From an uncultured Armatimonadota bacterium (lineage in GTDB: Bacteria; Armatimonadota; Fimbriimonadia; Fimbriimonadales; Fimbriimonadaceae): DNA of 64,000 bases. A program made the position numbers and the translations under genes. How positions within the stretch are numbered: the first letter of the stretch is position 1; the number at the start of each line of letters is the position of its first letter. A model generated the notes under the pieces. It did not search any database, was not told the origin of the DNA, and saw only the letters and a list, made by a program, of their open reading frames with translations. Where the stretch lies: assembly GCA_903904815.1 (NCBI GenBank), contig CAIVDU010000036.1:62001-126000 (forward strand). The letters are read 5' to 3'. This document shows, piece by piece, positions 33,919-41,985 of the stretch.

Positions 33919-36693
33919 TCATTCGCGGCCAAGAGCAAGAAGGCTATTCTGCAAGCCGAAGTTTCGGATAAACGAGATGTCGTCGTGGTCCCCCATCGGT
34001 TCGCTCTGAATTCCGAGTCCGGCGTACGCGACCGTAAGTCCATTATCGCCCGCACCTTGACCGCCGTCGGTCCATTGGAAGGCATAGATGAGGTCGTCCC
34101 CGAACCAGGCCACCGCCGGCGCTGAGCGAGTTTGCGTCCACTCGTCGTAATACCGTTTGACGAGCCATCCCCCGTTCATGGTTTTGTCGGCAATCTGCTG
34201 GGCCACGTAGGCGCACGCCCAGGGCGATTGATCTGAAGTGAGTCCCTTTCCGAAGAGATAGACCCGTCCGTGCTCCCCGGCCGCTTTTGAAGCATCGAAT
34301 AGCACGATCAGGCGGCCGTTTCCGCGAGAACCGCCGTTTTCGCCGTCTACCCAGTCCACTTTGCCGACTTCGCTTAGGACTCCATTGGCGTCCGCCTCAA
34401 AATGCCGAATCTGCCAGCGATTTGTCCTGCCCTTATCTTGGTTCTGCGCCAAGCCGAGCACGGCCTGACCGGTTAACGTGTCGGTGCACATCCCCACCGG
34501 GTTGACGCTCGGAACGTTAAGCACAGTCGATTTGCCCAGTTTGCCGTCAGGACTCATCACCTGGTAGCTCACTGAACTCGTCGCGCCGTTCCAAAGGAAC
34601 ACGTAAAGCCTCCCCTTGTATTCGCCAACGGTCGGAACCAGCGTTGGATCCGTCGAAATGCTCAAGGGCTGAGACATGCTCAGCTCGGCGCCTTGGACGT
34701 CGATCCGGCGCATGACGACCCCGCCAAGTGTTTGATACACCGCGACGATCTTTCCGCCAAAACTCGCCGCGACCGGATCTCCAGCTACGCCGCCCGACTC
34801 AATGGTCCACTCGCTGTCCCAATTCGTGGGCCTTTTGAGTCGTTTGAGGAAGAGGCTGCCTGGGCGATTCACGCTCAGATTTGGGCTCACCTTCAAGTCA
34901 ACCGGGAGGTCATTCGTACCACACAAAAGATAGGCCGTGTTTCGGTGGGTGAAGAGCCAAGGGGCGGTCTTCGTCTTTCCGACGTTTTGACGGGTGCCGG
35001 CGGTAGTGCCGTAGGCGTAGTTGATGCTTGCCCTCACGTGCTTTTCGCCAAACACGCCGTTCCAGTTCCAATCTATAAGGGTTGTGTTTCCGTTGGGCTT
35101 GAGCCGATAGTGGTACGGGCCGCGCTCTAAGAATTTGACCTTCTCGTACGGGTAAGGAAGGGTCTCATCGAGATCAGTTTCCCGGAGGACAATGGCTTTC
35201 AGCGAGCCATCGCTGTAGTGGATCTTGTTGCGATCGTCTTCGTAGCCGTAACTGTAGTTGTAGTTCATGAGGCTGGAGTAGATCGGACAAGACCCGTTCT
35301 GCCAGAACCCTTCATGATTCAGGCCTAACTGGTGTCCGAACTCGTGGACAAACACCGCCCACAGGGCATTCTGTCCACAACCTCCGCCGTCACCGAGCTC
35401 ATCGGCTTGACCTCCGCCTCCTGGCGTGACCTGCATCCAGTGAACCACTCCTCGCCACTTCTCAGGTCGAAACCGAGCCCTATTCGTCCACCAAGGGTCG
35501 TTCAAGGCGGCTCCCGTCACCGGCTCAAGATAAACCGGATGAAAGCTGATCCCATTCTTACCGTCCGGGTTCGCCACCTTTAAGGCCGCATAGAACTGAA
35601 TCACGTGGTCCATTTCGGACTTTAGGAGCGTTTCTTTCACGGCATCGAATCGTGAAATGAGGCATACGGTGTCGGCATGTTTGGGGTCGCATCCGAGCGC
35701 CTTTAGGTCGAGTCCTCGGAAACCGTGAACCTCCCAACCGTCCAACAGACCGTCGTGATCCGTGTCGGGATCATACGGGTCCGTGCCAAGTCTCTTCTCC
35801 TCGTCGTCGGACAGCCCATCGTGATCGACGTCGGTCTCTCCGGCGGAGATCGCTCGCCTCAGCAGAACTTGGTTCCCCGTATGGAGTTCGGAACCATGCC
35901 GAAACTCAAGAATGTCCGGATCCCCGTCTCCATCGACGTCCCCTATTACCCGGACGACGTCGGCTTTAGGCAGGTTTGGAGCCTCTAAGGGAAACGTCCC
36001 GGACGTGGTCCAAGCCTTATCTCCATAGGCTACAACACCATCGGAGGCGGCTGGCGTCGAACCGATCGGCGCAGCGCCCAGTTTGTCCTTCTTCTTAAAG
36101 GTCGTGCGGTCGATCCAGTAGATCTCACCATTTCCGGTTTGTCCAACCAGGTCCTTGCCTGCGTCTCCCATCCACCGCATGCCCGCCGGAAGTCGGCAAG
36201 GACTGACTGCCTTGGTGGTGGAATCGACGACGTACCCGGCGCCCGTCTTGGTCGAGAACGCAAGGATGGTCTTTCCACCCTGAAGCGTCACAAGTTTAGG
36301 AGCGGGAAGGGGCTCCGGAAGCGAAACCCAGCTCGGCACATCGACGAAGTGGTCGTGGCTGTACGCGCCCGCGAGTCGCAGAGTGCGGCCATCAAAAATG
36401 CCAACGACATCGTCGCCTGGCGTGGCATCAAACTCTCCGACTGTCGCCGCCTGGCAATTTTTTCCCCAGTTAGTAAGCGCTTGATGACCACCTTCTGTCT
36501 TCCAACCATGGTTGGAGGGACTGACATCGATGATGCAATCCCCGACTGGGTAAACGGCGATCATGTCGGCGAAACCGTCATGGTCCACGTCTCCTGCCAT
36601 CGCGATGCGCGGTCCATCGGCGAAGCCGAGTGCCCATGGACGGGGTGGCGTAAAGCCAATCAGCGGCGTGACGATCGCGAGGCAGACAACCAT
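33919..36693 (-). CDS. Secreted metalloprotease with FG-GAP/VCBS and thrombospondin-3-like calcium repeats
   Basis: A 924-residue protein. The N-terminus MVVCLAIVTPLIGFTPPRP is hydrophobic, but weak for a signal peptide because it lacks basic residues. VCBS/FG-GAP-like repeats are at about 33-49 (GDVDHDGFADMIA) and 251-264 (GDVDGDGDPDILEF). A thrombospondin-3-like pair is at about 288-322 (DVDHDGLSDDEEKRLGTDPY, then DTDHDGLLDGWE). The zinc protease motif HEFGHQLGLNH (residues 450-460) matches metzincin HExxHxxGxxH. The C-terminal half (about 600-924) looks like beta-propeller or Ig-like repeats. It is probably exported and calcium-dependent. A perfect Shine-Dalgarno upstream is spaced for a different, short frame. 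It follows purM by 40 nt on the same strand. Confidence 0.78.
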   Translation of the reverse strand: MVVCLAIVTPLIGFTPPRPWALGFADGPRIAMAGDVDHDGFADMIAVYPVGDCIIDVSPSNHGWKTEGGHQALTNWGKNCQAATVGEFDATPGDDVVGIFDGRTLRLAGAYSHDHFVDVPSWVSLPEPLPAPKLVTLQGGKTILAFSTKTGAGYVVDSTTKAVSPCRLPAGMRWMGDAGKDLVGQTGNGEIYWIDRTTFKKKDKLGAAPIGSTPAASDGVVAYGDKAWTTSGTFPLEAPNLPKADVVRVIGDVDGDGDPDILEFRHGSELHTGNQVLLRRAISAGETDVDHDGLSDDEEKRLGTDPYDPDTDHDGLLDGWEVHGFRGLDLKALGCDPKHADTVCLISRFDAVKETLLKSEMDHVIQFYAALKVANPDGKNGISFHPVYLEPVTGAALNDPWWTNRARFRPEKWRGVVHWMQVTPGGGGQADELGDGGGCGQNALWAVFVHEFGHQLGLNHEGFWQNGSCPIYSSLMNYNYSYGYEDDRNKIHYSDGSLKAIVLRETDLDETLPYPYEKVKFLERGPYHYRLKPNGNTTLIDWNWNGVFGEKHVRASINYAYGTTAGTRQNVGKTKTAPWLFTHRNTAYLLCGTNDLPVDLKVSPNLSVNRPGSLFLKRLKRPTNWDSEWTIESGGVAGDPVAASFGGKIVAVYQTLGGVVMRRIDVQGAELSMSQPLSISTDPTLVPTVGEYKGRLYVFLWNGATSSVSYQVMSPDGKLGKSTVLNVPSVNPVGMCTDTLTGQAVLGLAQNQDKGRTNRWQIRHFEADANGVLSEVGKVDWVDGENGGSRGNGRLIVLFDASKAAGEHGRVYLFGKGLTSDQSPWACAYVAQQIADKTMNGGWLVKRYYDEWTQTRSAPAVAWFGDDLIYAFQWTDGGQGAGDNGLTVAYAGLGIQSEPMGDHDDISFIRNFGLQNSLLALGRE

Positions 36694-36701
36694 GAAGACA
36701 T
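36660..36701 (-). CDS. Possible 13-residue leader ORF upstream of and overlapping the metalloprotease start
   Basis: The perfect anti-16S complement GGAGGTGAT (36708-36716) lies 6 nt before an ATG at 36701. That ATG reads MSSWLSASRSSRR and stops at TGA 36660-36662, inside the metalloprotease gene. The metalloprotease ATG at 36693 is 14 nt from the same Shine-Dalgarno and is in another frame. The metalloprotease frame has a TAA just upstream of 36693, so it cannot start earlier. The leader may be a chance ORF, or may control translation of the metalloprotease. Confidence 0.25.
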   Translation of the reverse strand: MSSWLSASRSSRR

Positions 36702-36707
36702 CAGGTT

Positions 36708-36716
36708 ATCACCTCC
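36708..36716 (-). promoter_or_regulatory. Unusually perfect Shine-Dalgarno before the metalloprotease
   Basis: GGAGGTGAT is a 9-nt complement of the 3' end of 16S rRNA. Its spacing of 6 nt suits the out-of-frame ATG at 36701 rather than the protease ATG at 36693. Confidence 0.5.
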
Positions 36717-36733
36717 AGTCTCAATCGCAAAGC

Positions 36734-37774
36734 TCAGACGATCTGAACGTCATTCGAACCCGACTGGACTTCACCGATAACAGCGGCAGATTCGCCGGCT
36801 TCGTTTAGTCGCTGCACTAGCGCGGGAGCGAGCATCCGATCGACGACTAAGACCATGCCGATTCCCATGTTGAAGGCTCGAAACATCTCGGCGTCCGGAA
36901 TATTGCCCGTCTGCTGGATCAACTGGAAGATCGGTAGCGGGGTCCACGAGCGTCTCTCGATGACGACACGCACATCTGACGGAAGAACCCTTGGGATGTT
37001 GTCGTAAAGACCGCCGCCGGTGATGTGAGCGACCGCAAAGATTCCTTCAGTCTCTTGGAGCAGGGGATAGACCGCGTTGAAATAGCACTTGTGCGGCTTA
37101 AGCAGTGCCTCTCCAATGGTCACGCCGAGCCCAGCAACTTCATCGCGAACCGACAAACCGCCGACTTCGAGGAGGGACCGTCGGGCCAGGGAATAGCCGT
37201 TGGTGTGCAGACCGTTGCTCGCGATTCCGATTACCGCGTCACCGGGTTGCATCTTTCCGCGCGGGAGCTTTTTCTCTAAGTCCACCACACCGACGACGGA
37301 GCCCACCACGTCAATCTCGTCTTCCACGTAGACACCCGGCATCTCGGCGGTTTCTCCGCCGATCAGCGCGGCGCCGACTTCTGCGCATGCAGTGGCCATT
37401 CCTCGCACGACATCTTCGAACTGAAGGCCCTGCAATCGAGAGCACCCAAAATAGTCGAGGAAGAAAAGTGGTCGAGCGCCCTGGCAGAGAATGTCGTTTA
37501 CGCAGTGATTGACAATGTCCATGCCAAGCCCAGAGTAGTCTCCGACCATCGCGGCGACCTTCGTCTTGGTGCCCACTCCGTCGATCGAACTCACCAACAC
37601 CGGCTTTTGCATCTCGCCGAATTCGCAGCGGAAAAGTCCACCGAACCCACCGACTCCAGCCACAACTTGATCGCTGTAGGTCGATTGGATGGCCCCCACC
37701 ACCGATCGAAGCGCCCGCTGGGCTTCATCGATGTTCACGCCTGCGGATCGGTATGTCAGTGGTTCATCTGGCAT
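36734..37774 (-). CDS. purM: Phosphoribosylformylglycinamidine cyclo-ligase (AIR synthetase)
   Basis: Catalyses the ATP-dependent ring closure of FGAM to aminoimidazole ribonucleotide in purine synthesis. From ATG 37774 the protein has 346 residues, the usual length. It begins MPDEPLTYRSAGVNIDEAQR, and shows VGGFGGLFR, VSSIDGVGTKTKVAAMVG, MDIVNHCVNDILCQGARPLF, GETAEMPGVY, NGLHTNGYSLARR and AHITGGGLYDNIPRVLP, all PurM hallmarks. The frame extends further upstream, but those residues do not match the family, and only 37774 fits. It is an orphan pur gene here, with no other purine gene in the window. Confidence 0.96.
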   Translation of the reverse strand: MPDEPLTYRSAGVNIDEAQRALRSVVGAIQSTYSDQVVAGVGGFGGLFRCEFGEMQKPVLVSSIDGVGTKTKVAAMVGDYSGLGMDIVNHCVNDILCQGARPLFFLDYFGCSRLQGLQFEDVVRGMATACAEVGAALIGGETAEMPGVYVEDEIDVVGSVVGVVDLEKKLPRGKMQPGDAVIGIASNGLHTNGYSLARRSLLEVGGLSVRDEVAGLGVTIGEALLKPHKCYFNAVYPLLQETEGIFAVAHITGGGLYDNIPRVLPSDVRVVIERRSWTPLPIFQLIQQTGNIPDAEMFRAFNMGIGMVLVVDRMLAPALVQRLNEAGESAAVIGEVQSGSNDVQIV

Positions 37775-37862
37775 GGAACCATTGTGGCGCAGGATAGCCT
37801 TCTCGTGTTGAGGTCCCGGTGAAAACCAGGTCAAGCCGAAACTCCTGCTCCTGTACCATGAA

Positions 37863-37889
37863 CTCCCCTTCGGACAGCCCGAAGGGGAG
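37863..37889. other. 11-bp-stem hairpin between sigma factor and purM
   Basis: CTCCCCTTCGG (37863-37873) pairs perfectly with CCGAAGGGGAG (37879-37889) around ACAGC. On the minus strand it lies between the sigma factor stop (37973) and the purM start (37774). No T run follows. It may end the sigma factor message with help, or act in the purM leader. Confidence 0.4.
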
Positions 37890-37972
37890 ATTCTCAAAGA
37901 GGTTCAGTCCGTCTATTCGGGAGAAGTCCACGAGGCACAGGATCTCACCGGGTACTGACGGAGGATTCGAGA

Positions 37973-38563
37973 TCAGCCCTGAAAAGCTGGCTCGGGAGCC
38001 AAGAGCTCTCTCAGGGCAAGCCGCGCCCGATTTAGGCGGCTCTTAACCGTGCCTAGCGGCATGTCCAGCTTGTCAGAAATCTCCTCATAGGAGAGCATGT
38101 CTGAGTGAAACATGACGATGAGTGTCTGATGCGATTGGTTGAGCTTCGAAACCGCCTTGGCCACGCAACGGCTCCTCTCGGCGAGTTCGGCTTTGTCGTA
38201 AGCGGAAGGACCCTCTGCCGGAAGCTGGAACTCTGAATCTCCCTCCTCCGTCGTTGGTATGGAACTCAAGCTGAGGGCGGGTCTGGCGCCCGCCTTCTTG
38301 CGCTGGTCCAGGAAACAGTTGGTGACGATCTTGTGTAGCCACGTGGTAAACGCGCACTGTCCTCGAAACGTCCGTCCGGAACGATAGACTCGCACAAACG
38401 CATCTGCGACCACGTCGGACGCAACTTCTGGGTCTCTCGATAGCCGGTAAGCAAGTTGATAGGCTCGATCACGATGACGCTGAATCAGGGTGTCCATCGC
38501 GCTCATGTCTCCACGTTGAAATCGTTCGATGAGAAGCATGTCGGGTGTCTGCGGCTCTTTCAC
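37973..38563 (-). CDS. ECF-type RNA polymerase sigma factor
   Basis: A sigma-70 family extracytoplasmic-function sigma factor of 196 residues. Region 2 (about 10-85) has HRDRAYQLAYRLSRDPEVAS-DVVADAFVRVYRSGRTF and then FTTWLHKIVTNCFLDQRKK. A Ser/Glu/Pro-rich linker follows. Region 4 (about 130-190) ends LSYEEISDKLDMPLGTVKSR-LNRARLALREL, the helix-turn-helix for the -35 element. Neither neighbour encodes an anti-sigma factor: purM follows downstream and tRNA-Lys lies upstream on the other strand. Its regulation is therefore not visible. It could be a constitutive housekeeping-like ECF or controlled by an unlinked partner. Confidence 0.92.
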   Translation of the reverse strand: MKEPQTPDMLLIERFQRGDMSAMDTLIQRHRDRAYQLAYRLSRDPEVASDVVADAFVRVYRSGRTFRGQCAFTTWLHKIVTNCFLDQRKKAGARPALSLSSIPTTEEGDSEFQLPAEGPSAYDKAELAERSRCVAKAVSKLNQSHQTLIVMFHSDMLSYEEISDKLDMPLGTVKSRLNRARLALRELLAPEPAFQG

Positions 38564-38866
38564 GTTAATCTCCCCGCTGCGCAGGGAGACGACCAGAAAC
38601 TGCTTCAGAACCGTGGTGTTCGATCCTTCGGCGCGTTAGTCTTTATTGCTCTCCCCAGCGCAACTTTAACTACCATGTATGTCGATCCTCGTTGGGAAAA
38701 TGTTCCACAGCAATTTACGAAGCACCGAAACTGAGAATCAACCAGGACCATTCTCCGAGTGCAACCTGGGTCCTTGACATCTCCCAGATGGGCGTAGAGA
38801 CGAAAACTGTCATAGGTCTCGGGTAGGCGTTTACGCCTCTCTTGAGGTACAACTTAGAGCCCGAAC
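38564..38866. other. 303-bp non-coding region between sigma factor and tRNA-Lys
   Basis: The region should hold the sigma factor promoter (minus strand) and the tRNA promoter (plus strand). A TTGACA at 38774-38779 faces the tRNA, but no good -10 follows at 16-18 bp. I see no ORF worth calling. Confidence 0.4.
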
Positions 38867-38938
38867 GGGTCTGTAGCTCAGCGGTAGAGCAGCGGCCTTT
38901 TAAGCCGTTGGTCGAGGGTTCAAATCCCTCCGGACCCA
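38867..38938 (+). tRNA. tRNA-Lys (anticodon UUU)
   Basis: A complete 72-nt cloverleaf. Acceptor stem GGGTCTG (38867-38873) pairs with CGGACCC (38931-38937). D stem is GCTC/GAGC, anticodon stem GCGGC/GCCGT with loop CTTTTAA and anticodon TTT (38899-38901). The T arm is GAGGG-TTCAAAT-CCCTC. The discriminator is A at 38938, and no CCA is encoded. The neighbours are unrelated. Confidence 0.95.
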
Positions 38939-39013
38939 CTTCTTGCCCCATTCTGAAAAAAACTTTTCGAAAGCGCTACGTTTTCGTCATAGTCGGGGTA
39001 GAACCGGAACAGG

Positions 39014-39424
39014 ATGGTCCTCTCCTCGAGCCAGTTCCAGATCCTCAGAGCCGCAATGGATCGAGTCGTGCCGGCAGATACAGATCAGGGTGCATGGGAG
39101 GCCGGATGCGGCGATTTTCTCATCCGCCTGCTAGAAGATGATCTCGTCGATCGCGAACTCTACCGAAGCGGTCTCGACTCTCTCGACAAAGAAGCGAACG
39201 AGCTCTATCAAAACTCGTTTGACAAGCTCACCTCCGACGAGCAAGACGATTTGTTGACGTCGGTTGAAGTTGGTTCGGTCTTTACCCGTTGGTCGGTCTT
39301 TCCAGGACTCTTCTTCAGGACACTCGTGAAGAACACCATGGAAGGCTATTACGGAAGCTCTCGGAATGGGGGCAATCGCGATGGCTTGGCTTGGCAGATG
39401 ATCGGATTCGAGGTCACTGGCTAA
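39014..39424 (+). CDS. Gluconate 2-dehydrogenase subunit 3-like protein (GMC partner)
   Basis: A 136-residue member of the Gluconate_2-dh3 family, the small subunit of membrane-bound FAD-dependent sugar dehydrogenases. FQILRAAMDRVVPADTDQGA-WEAG is the family opening, and GGNRDGLAWQMIGFE is its conserved C-terminal motif. Family members usually carry a Tat signal peptide; none is present here. It precedes the GMC oxidoreductase gene by 46 nt, so the two should form a complex. A later in-frame ATG at 39056 would remove conserved residues. It is thought to help fold or export the catalytic subunit. Confidence 0.82.
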   Translation: MVLSSSQFQILRAAMDRVVPADTDQGAWEAGCGDFLIRLLEDDLVDRELYRSGLDSLDKEANELYQNSFDKLTSDEQDDLLTSVEVGSVFTRWSVFPGLFFRTLVKNTMEGYYGSSRNGGNRDGLAWQMIGFEVTG

Positions 39425-39470
39425 CCGATGTCCGGGAATGAGTGGGTCGATGTCGCCCCAAGCGTGATGC

Positions 39471-41102
39471 ATGTCTAGCCCTCGCTACGACTCCATCGTC
39501 GTGGGCGCTGGAGCGGGCGGCGGCATTGCTGCATGCGTACTGGCCGAGGCAGGAAAGTCGGTGCTGTTGCTCGAAAAGGGCGACTTTATCACGTATGCAG
39601 ACGAGCCGCGTGATCACCTTCGGAATCACCGTCTCTCGACCTATGGGCACAATACGGGTCCGAGCCTGGTGGGGAACCCGAGAGTCTACGTCGATCCGGA
39701 CGGCGTGGAGCGTGTTGTGCGCCCCCACGAGGGCGGTTACAGTGCGATTGCTTCTGGGGTTGGAAGTGGCACCGCTGTTTACGGCGGTATGGCTTGGCGA
39801 TTCCACCCGCTGGACTTCGAAATGGCGTCCACCTACGGCGTCCCACCTGGTTCTAGCCTTGCCGACTGGCCGATTAGCTACGACGATCTCGCACCCTTCT
39901 ACGAGCGCGTGGAGTGGGAAATCGGAGTGGCTGGGGGACCCCCCGCATCGAAAATGCCTCCGAGGCGCGAATACCCGATGCCGCGAATGCCAGAGACCAA
40001 AAAGGGGCGCTGGCTCGCGGACGCAGCAAACCGTTTAGGTTGGTCAACTCAAGCAGTCCCTATACTGGCGAACAGCGTTGACCGCGCCGGACGTCCGGCC
40101 TGTTCCCATTGCCAGCACTGTGTGGGCTTCGCTTGCCCGGTAGATGCGAAGAACGGCACCCAGAACACGGTGGTGCCGCGAGCCCTTGCCAGTGGGAACT
40201 GTAAGTTGGAGATCGGCGCCGCCGCCACATCCGTTACGACTGACTCCACGGGGCGGGTAACCGGTGTGACCTACCTGAACTCGTACGGAGTGCAGGTTGA
40301 GGTCACGTCCGAAATTGTCGTCTTGGCATGTGGAGCGGTCGAGACGGCTCGGCTCCTTCTGCTTTCCGCCAGCCCCGCGAATCCGCGGGGGATTGGAAAT
40401 GCGTACGACATGGTTGGCCGGAACCTGCAGGGCCATGTTTACACTGGTGCGACCGGAATCATGCCCGAACAGGCTTACGATGGCATCGGTCCCGGTCCGA
40501 ACATCGCCACGCTTGAGTTCAATCACGGCAACGAGGGGATTGTCGGCGGCGGCATGCTCTGCGATGAATTCGTCGCGATGCCATTGCATTTCTTACTTAA
40601 TGACCGCCCAGCCTGGATCCCAAGCTGGGGGAAGGCTCACAAAGACTGGATGCGGATGGCTTATCGGCATGCGCTCCAGGTCCGTGGACCCATCCACGAG
40701 ATCCCTAGTTCGGCTTCGCGGGTCACTCTGTCGTCGGATATCAAGGATAGCAACGGACTTCCGGTTGCCCGTTTGAGCGGAACTACGCACCGGGAGTCAC
40801 TCAAAATCGCCGAGTTCATGCGCCGAAAGGCCGAGATCTGGCTGAAGGAAGCGGGGGCACGAGAAATTTGGAGTTTTCCGACCACCCTGGGTTTGAGCGC
40901 AGGGCAGCATCAGGCGGGTACCTGCCGGATGGGGCATGACCGGACGAACTCGGTAGTGGACGAAAGTTGCCGGGTGCACGGGCATGACAACCTGTTTATT
41001 GCCGATGGATCTGTCCACGTCACCAACGGGGGATTTAATCCTGTCCTGACGATCATGGCGCTCGCCTTCCGCACCTCTGAAGGGATCCTCAATCGTTGGT
41101 AG
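39471..41102 (+). CDS. FAD-dependent GMC oxidoreductase
   Basis: A 543-residue glucose-methanol-choline family dehydrogenase. The N-terminal Rossmann motif is VVGAGAGGGIAACVLAEAGKSVLLLEKGD-like (GAGAGGG, residues 12-18). YGGMAWRFHPLDF and the C-terminal H-Q-A-G-T-C-R-M-G plus HGHDNLFIADGSVHVTNGGF are typical, with HQAGTCRMG near the active-site His. Residues 211-222 hold a C-x2-C-x2-C-x4-C cluster (CSHCQHCVGFAC), found in FAD-glucose dehydrogenase catalytic subunits that carry a 3Fe-4S centre. It would oxidise a sugar or alcohol. The usual multihaem cytochrome subunit is not encoded here. Its substrate is unknown. Confidence 0.88.
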   Translation: MSSPRYDSIVVGAGAGGGIAACVLAEAGKSVLLLEKGDFITYADEPRDHLRNHRLSTYGHNTGPSLVGNPRVYVDPDGVERVVRPHEGGYSAIASGVGSGTAVYGGMAWRFHPLDFEMASTYGVPPGSSLADWPISYDDLAPFYERVEWEIGVAGGPPASKMPPRREYPMPRMPETKKGRWLADAANRLGWSTQAVPILANSVDRAGRPACSHCQHCVGFACPVDAKNGTQNTVVPRALASGNCKLEIGAAATSVTTDSTGRVTGVTYLNSYGVQVEVTSEIVVLACGAVETARLLLLSASPANPRGIGNAYDMVGRNLQGHVYTGATGIMPEQAYDGIGPGPNIATLEFNHGNEGIVGGGMLCDEFVAMPLHFLLNDRPAWIPSWGKAHKDWMRMAYRHALQVRGPIHEIPSSASRVTLSSDIKDSNGLPVARLSGTTHRESLKIAEFMRRKAEIWLKEAGAREIWSFPTTLGLSAGQHQAGTCRMGHDRTNSVVDESCRVHGHDNLFIADGSVHVTNGGFNPVLTIMALAFRTSEGILNRW

Positions 41103-41193
41103 CGGACACAAGTCTGCTTCAGATTCTCGTTTCGAACACCGAATAGAAGCCAACTACCAAGCGTCTGACTATCGGAACTGGGAGAAATAAACA

Positions 41194-41985
41194 ATGGCCA
41201 AAGCGTTCACTCTAATCGAGTTGCTGGTGGTGATCACCATTATTGCAATTCTGGCCGCGATCCTGTTTCCGGTTTTCGCTCAGGCAAAAGCGGCGGCGAA
41301 GCAGGCCGCCTGCCTCAGCAATCTCAACCAGATTGGGATTGCTTCGACTCTCTACTTGGACGATAACGATGACCAATGGTATCCGGCCCTGCGATGGTCG
41401 AACGACGGACTCGGAGGACCACCTCAGCGGTTCTGGATCGGTTTCGATGATCAGAATGCGCCTCAATCCGGCCAATACTTCGGCTCGGTGGATCTTCCCG
41501 CTTCCCACCCGGTAAAAGCCGGATTTATTGACCTCTATGTCAAGAGCCTGGCGGTTTATCACTGCCCCAGCACGCCGAGCGGCTGGCAGACCGGATATGC
41601 GATCAACTGGTTCAATCCGGGGTTCGACTCCCCCTTTTATTCCACGCATCCGAATGCGGCTGGCAACGAATTCAGTCCCGTTTCCGAGAGAATCTTAGTT
41701 GAAACGGATGGATCTCCGGACCCCATAGGCGCCTTGAACTCGAAGGTGGATGAGCCCTCGAACACGCTCCTCGTGTGGGAGCACAACGCGATCGCCCCGG
41801 TTTGCAACTACCTTCAGCCGCGAGATTGGTTCGATTCACCTCCCGTGAGTCAGGACCTACGCATCCATTTTGAATCGGTGCACCAGACGTCGACCTCGAC
41901 CCTCTGGGCGGATACGCACGCGAGGCGCTTAACCTACAGTCAGTTGAAGCGCCCCATGTTTTCGTCCCGAAAGGACATCTACTAG
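41194..41985 (+). CDS. Prepilin-type N-terminal domain protein (paralogue 3)
   Basis: A 263-residue pseudopilin-like protein, [20 protein letters not shown] then [20 protein letters not shown], followed by [20 protein letters not shown]. The C-terminal region has the [14 protein letters not shown] segment that replaces the DGH-type motif of the family. It is a single gene on the plus strand, 91 nt after the GMC gene. Its stop TAG shares the CTAG at 41982-41985 with the stop of the convergent symporter. A near-identical N-terminus with paralogues 1, 2 and 4 suggests a shared export route. Confidence 0.85.
   Translation: MAKAFTLIELLVVITIIAILAAILFPVFAQAKAAAKQAACLSNLNQIGIASTLYLDDNDDQWYPALRWSNDGLGGPPQRFWIGFDDQNAPQSGQYFGSVDLPASHPVKAGFIDLYVKSLAVYHCPSTPSGWQTGYAINWFNPGFDSPFYSTHPNAAGNEFSPVSERILVETDGSPDPIGALNSKVDEPSNTLLVWEHNAIAPVCNYLQPRDWFDSPPVSQDLRIHFESVHQTSTSTLWADTHARRLTYSQLKRPMFSSRKDIY

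Noticed and set aside
38774-38796. TTGACA facing tRNA-Lys as a promoter
   Set aside because: No acceptable -10 hexamer follows at 16-18 bp, so I did not call a promoter.
38715-38951. Minus-strand 78-residue ORF with GFEPSTNGLKGRCSTAELQTR-like sequence
   Set aside because: It is the antisense translation of the tRNA-Lys gene, a well-known false annotation.
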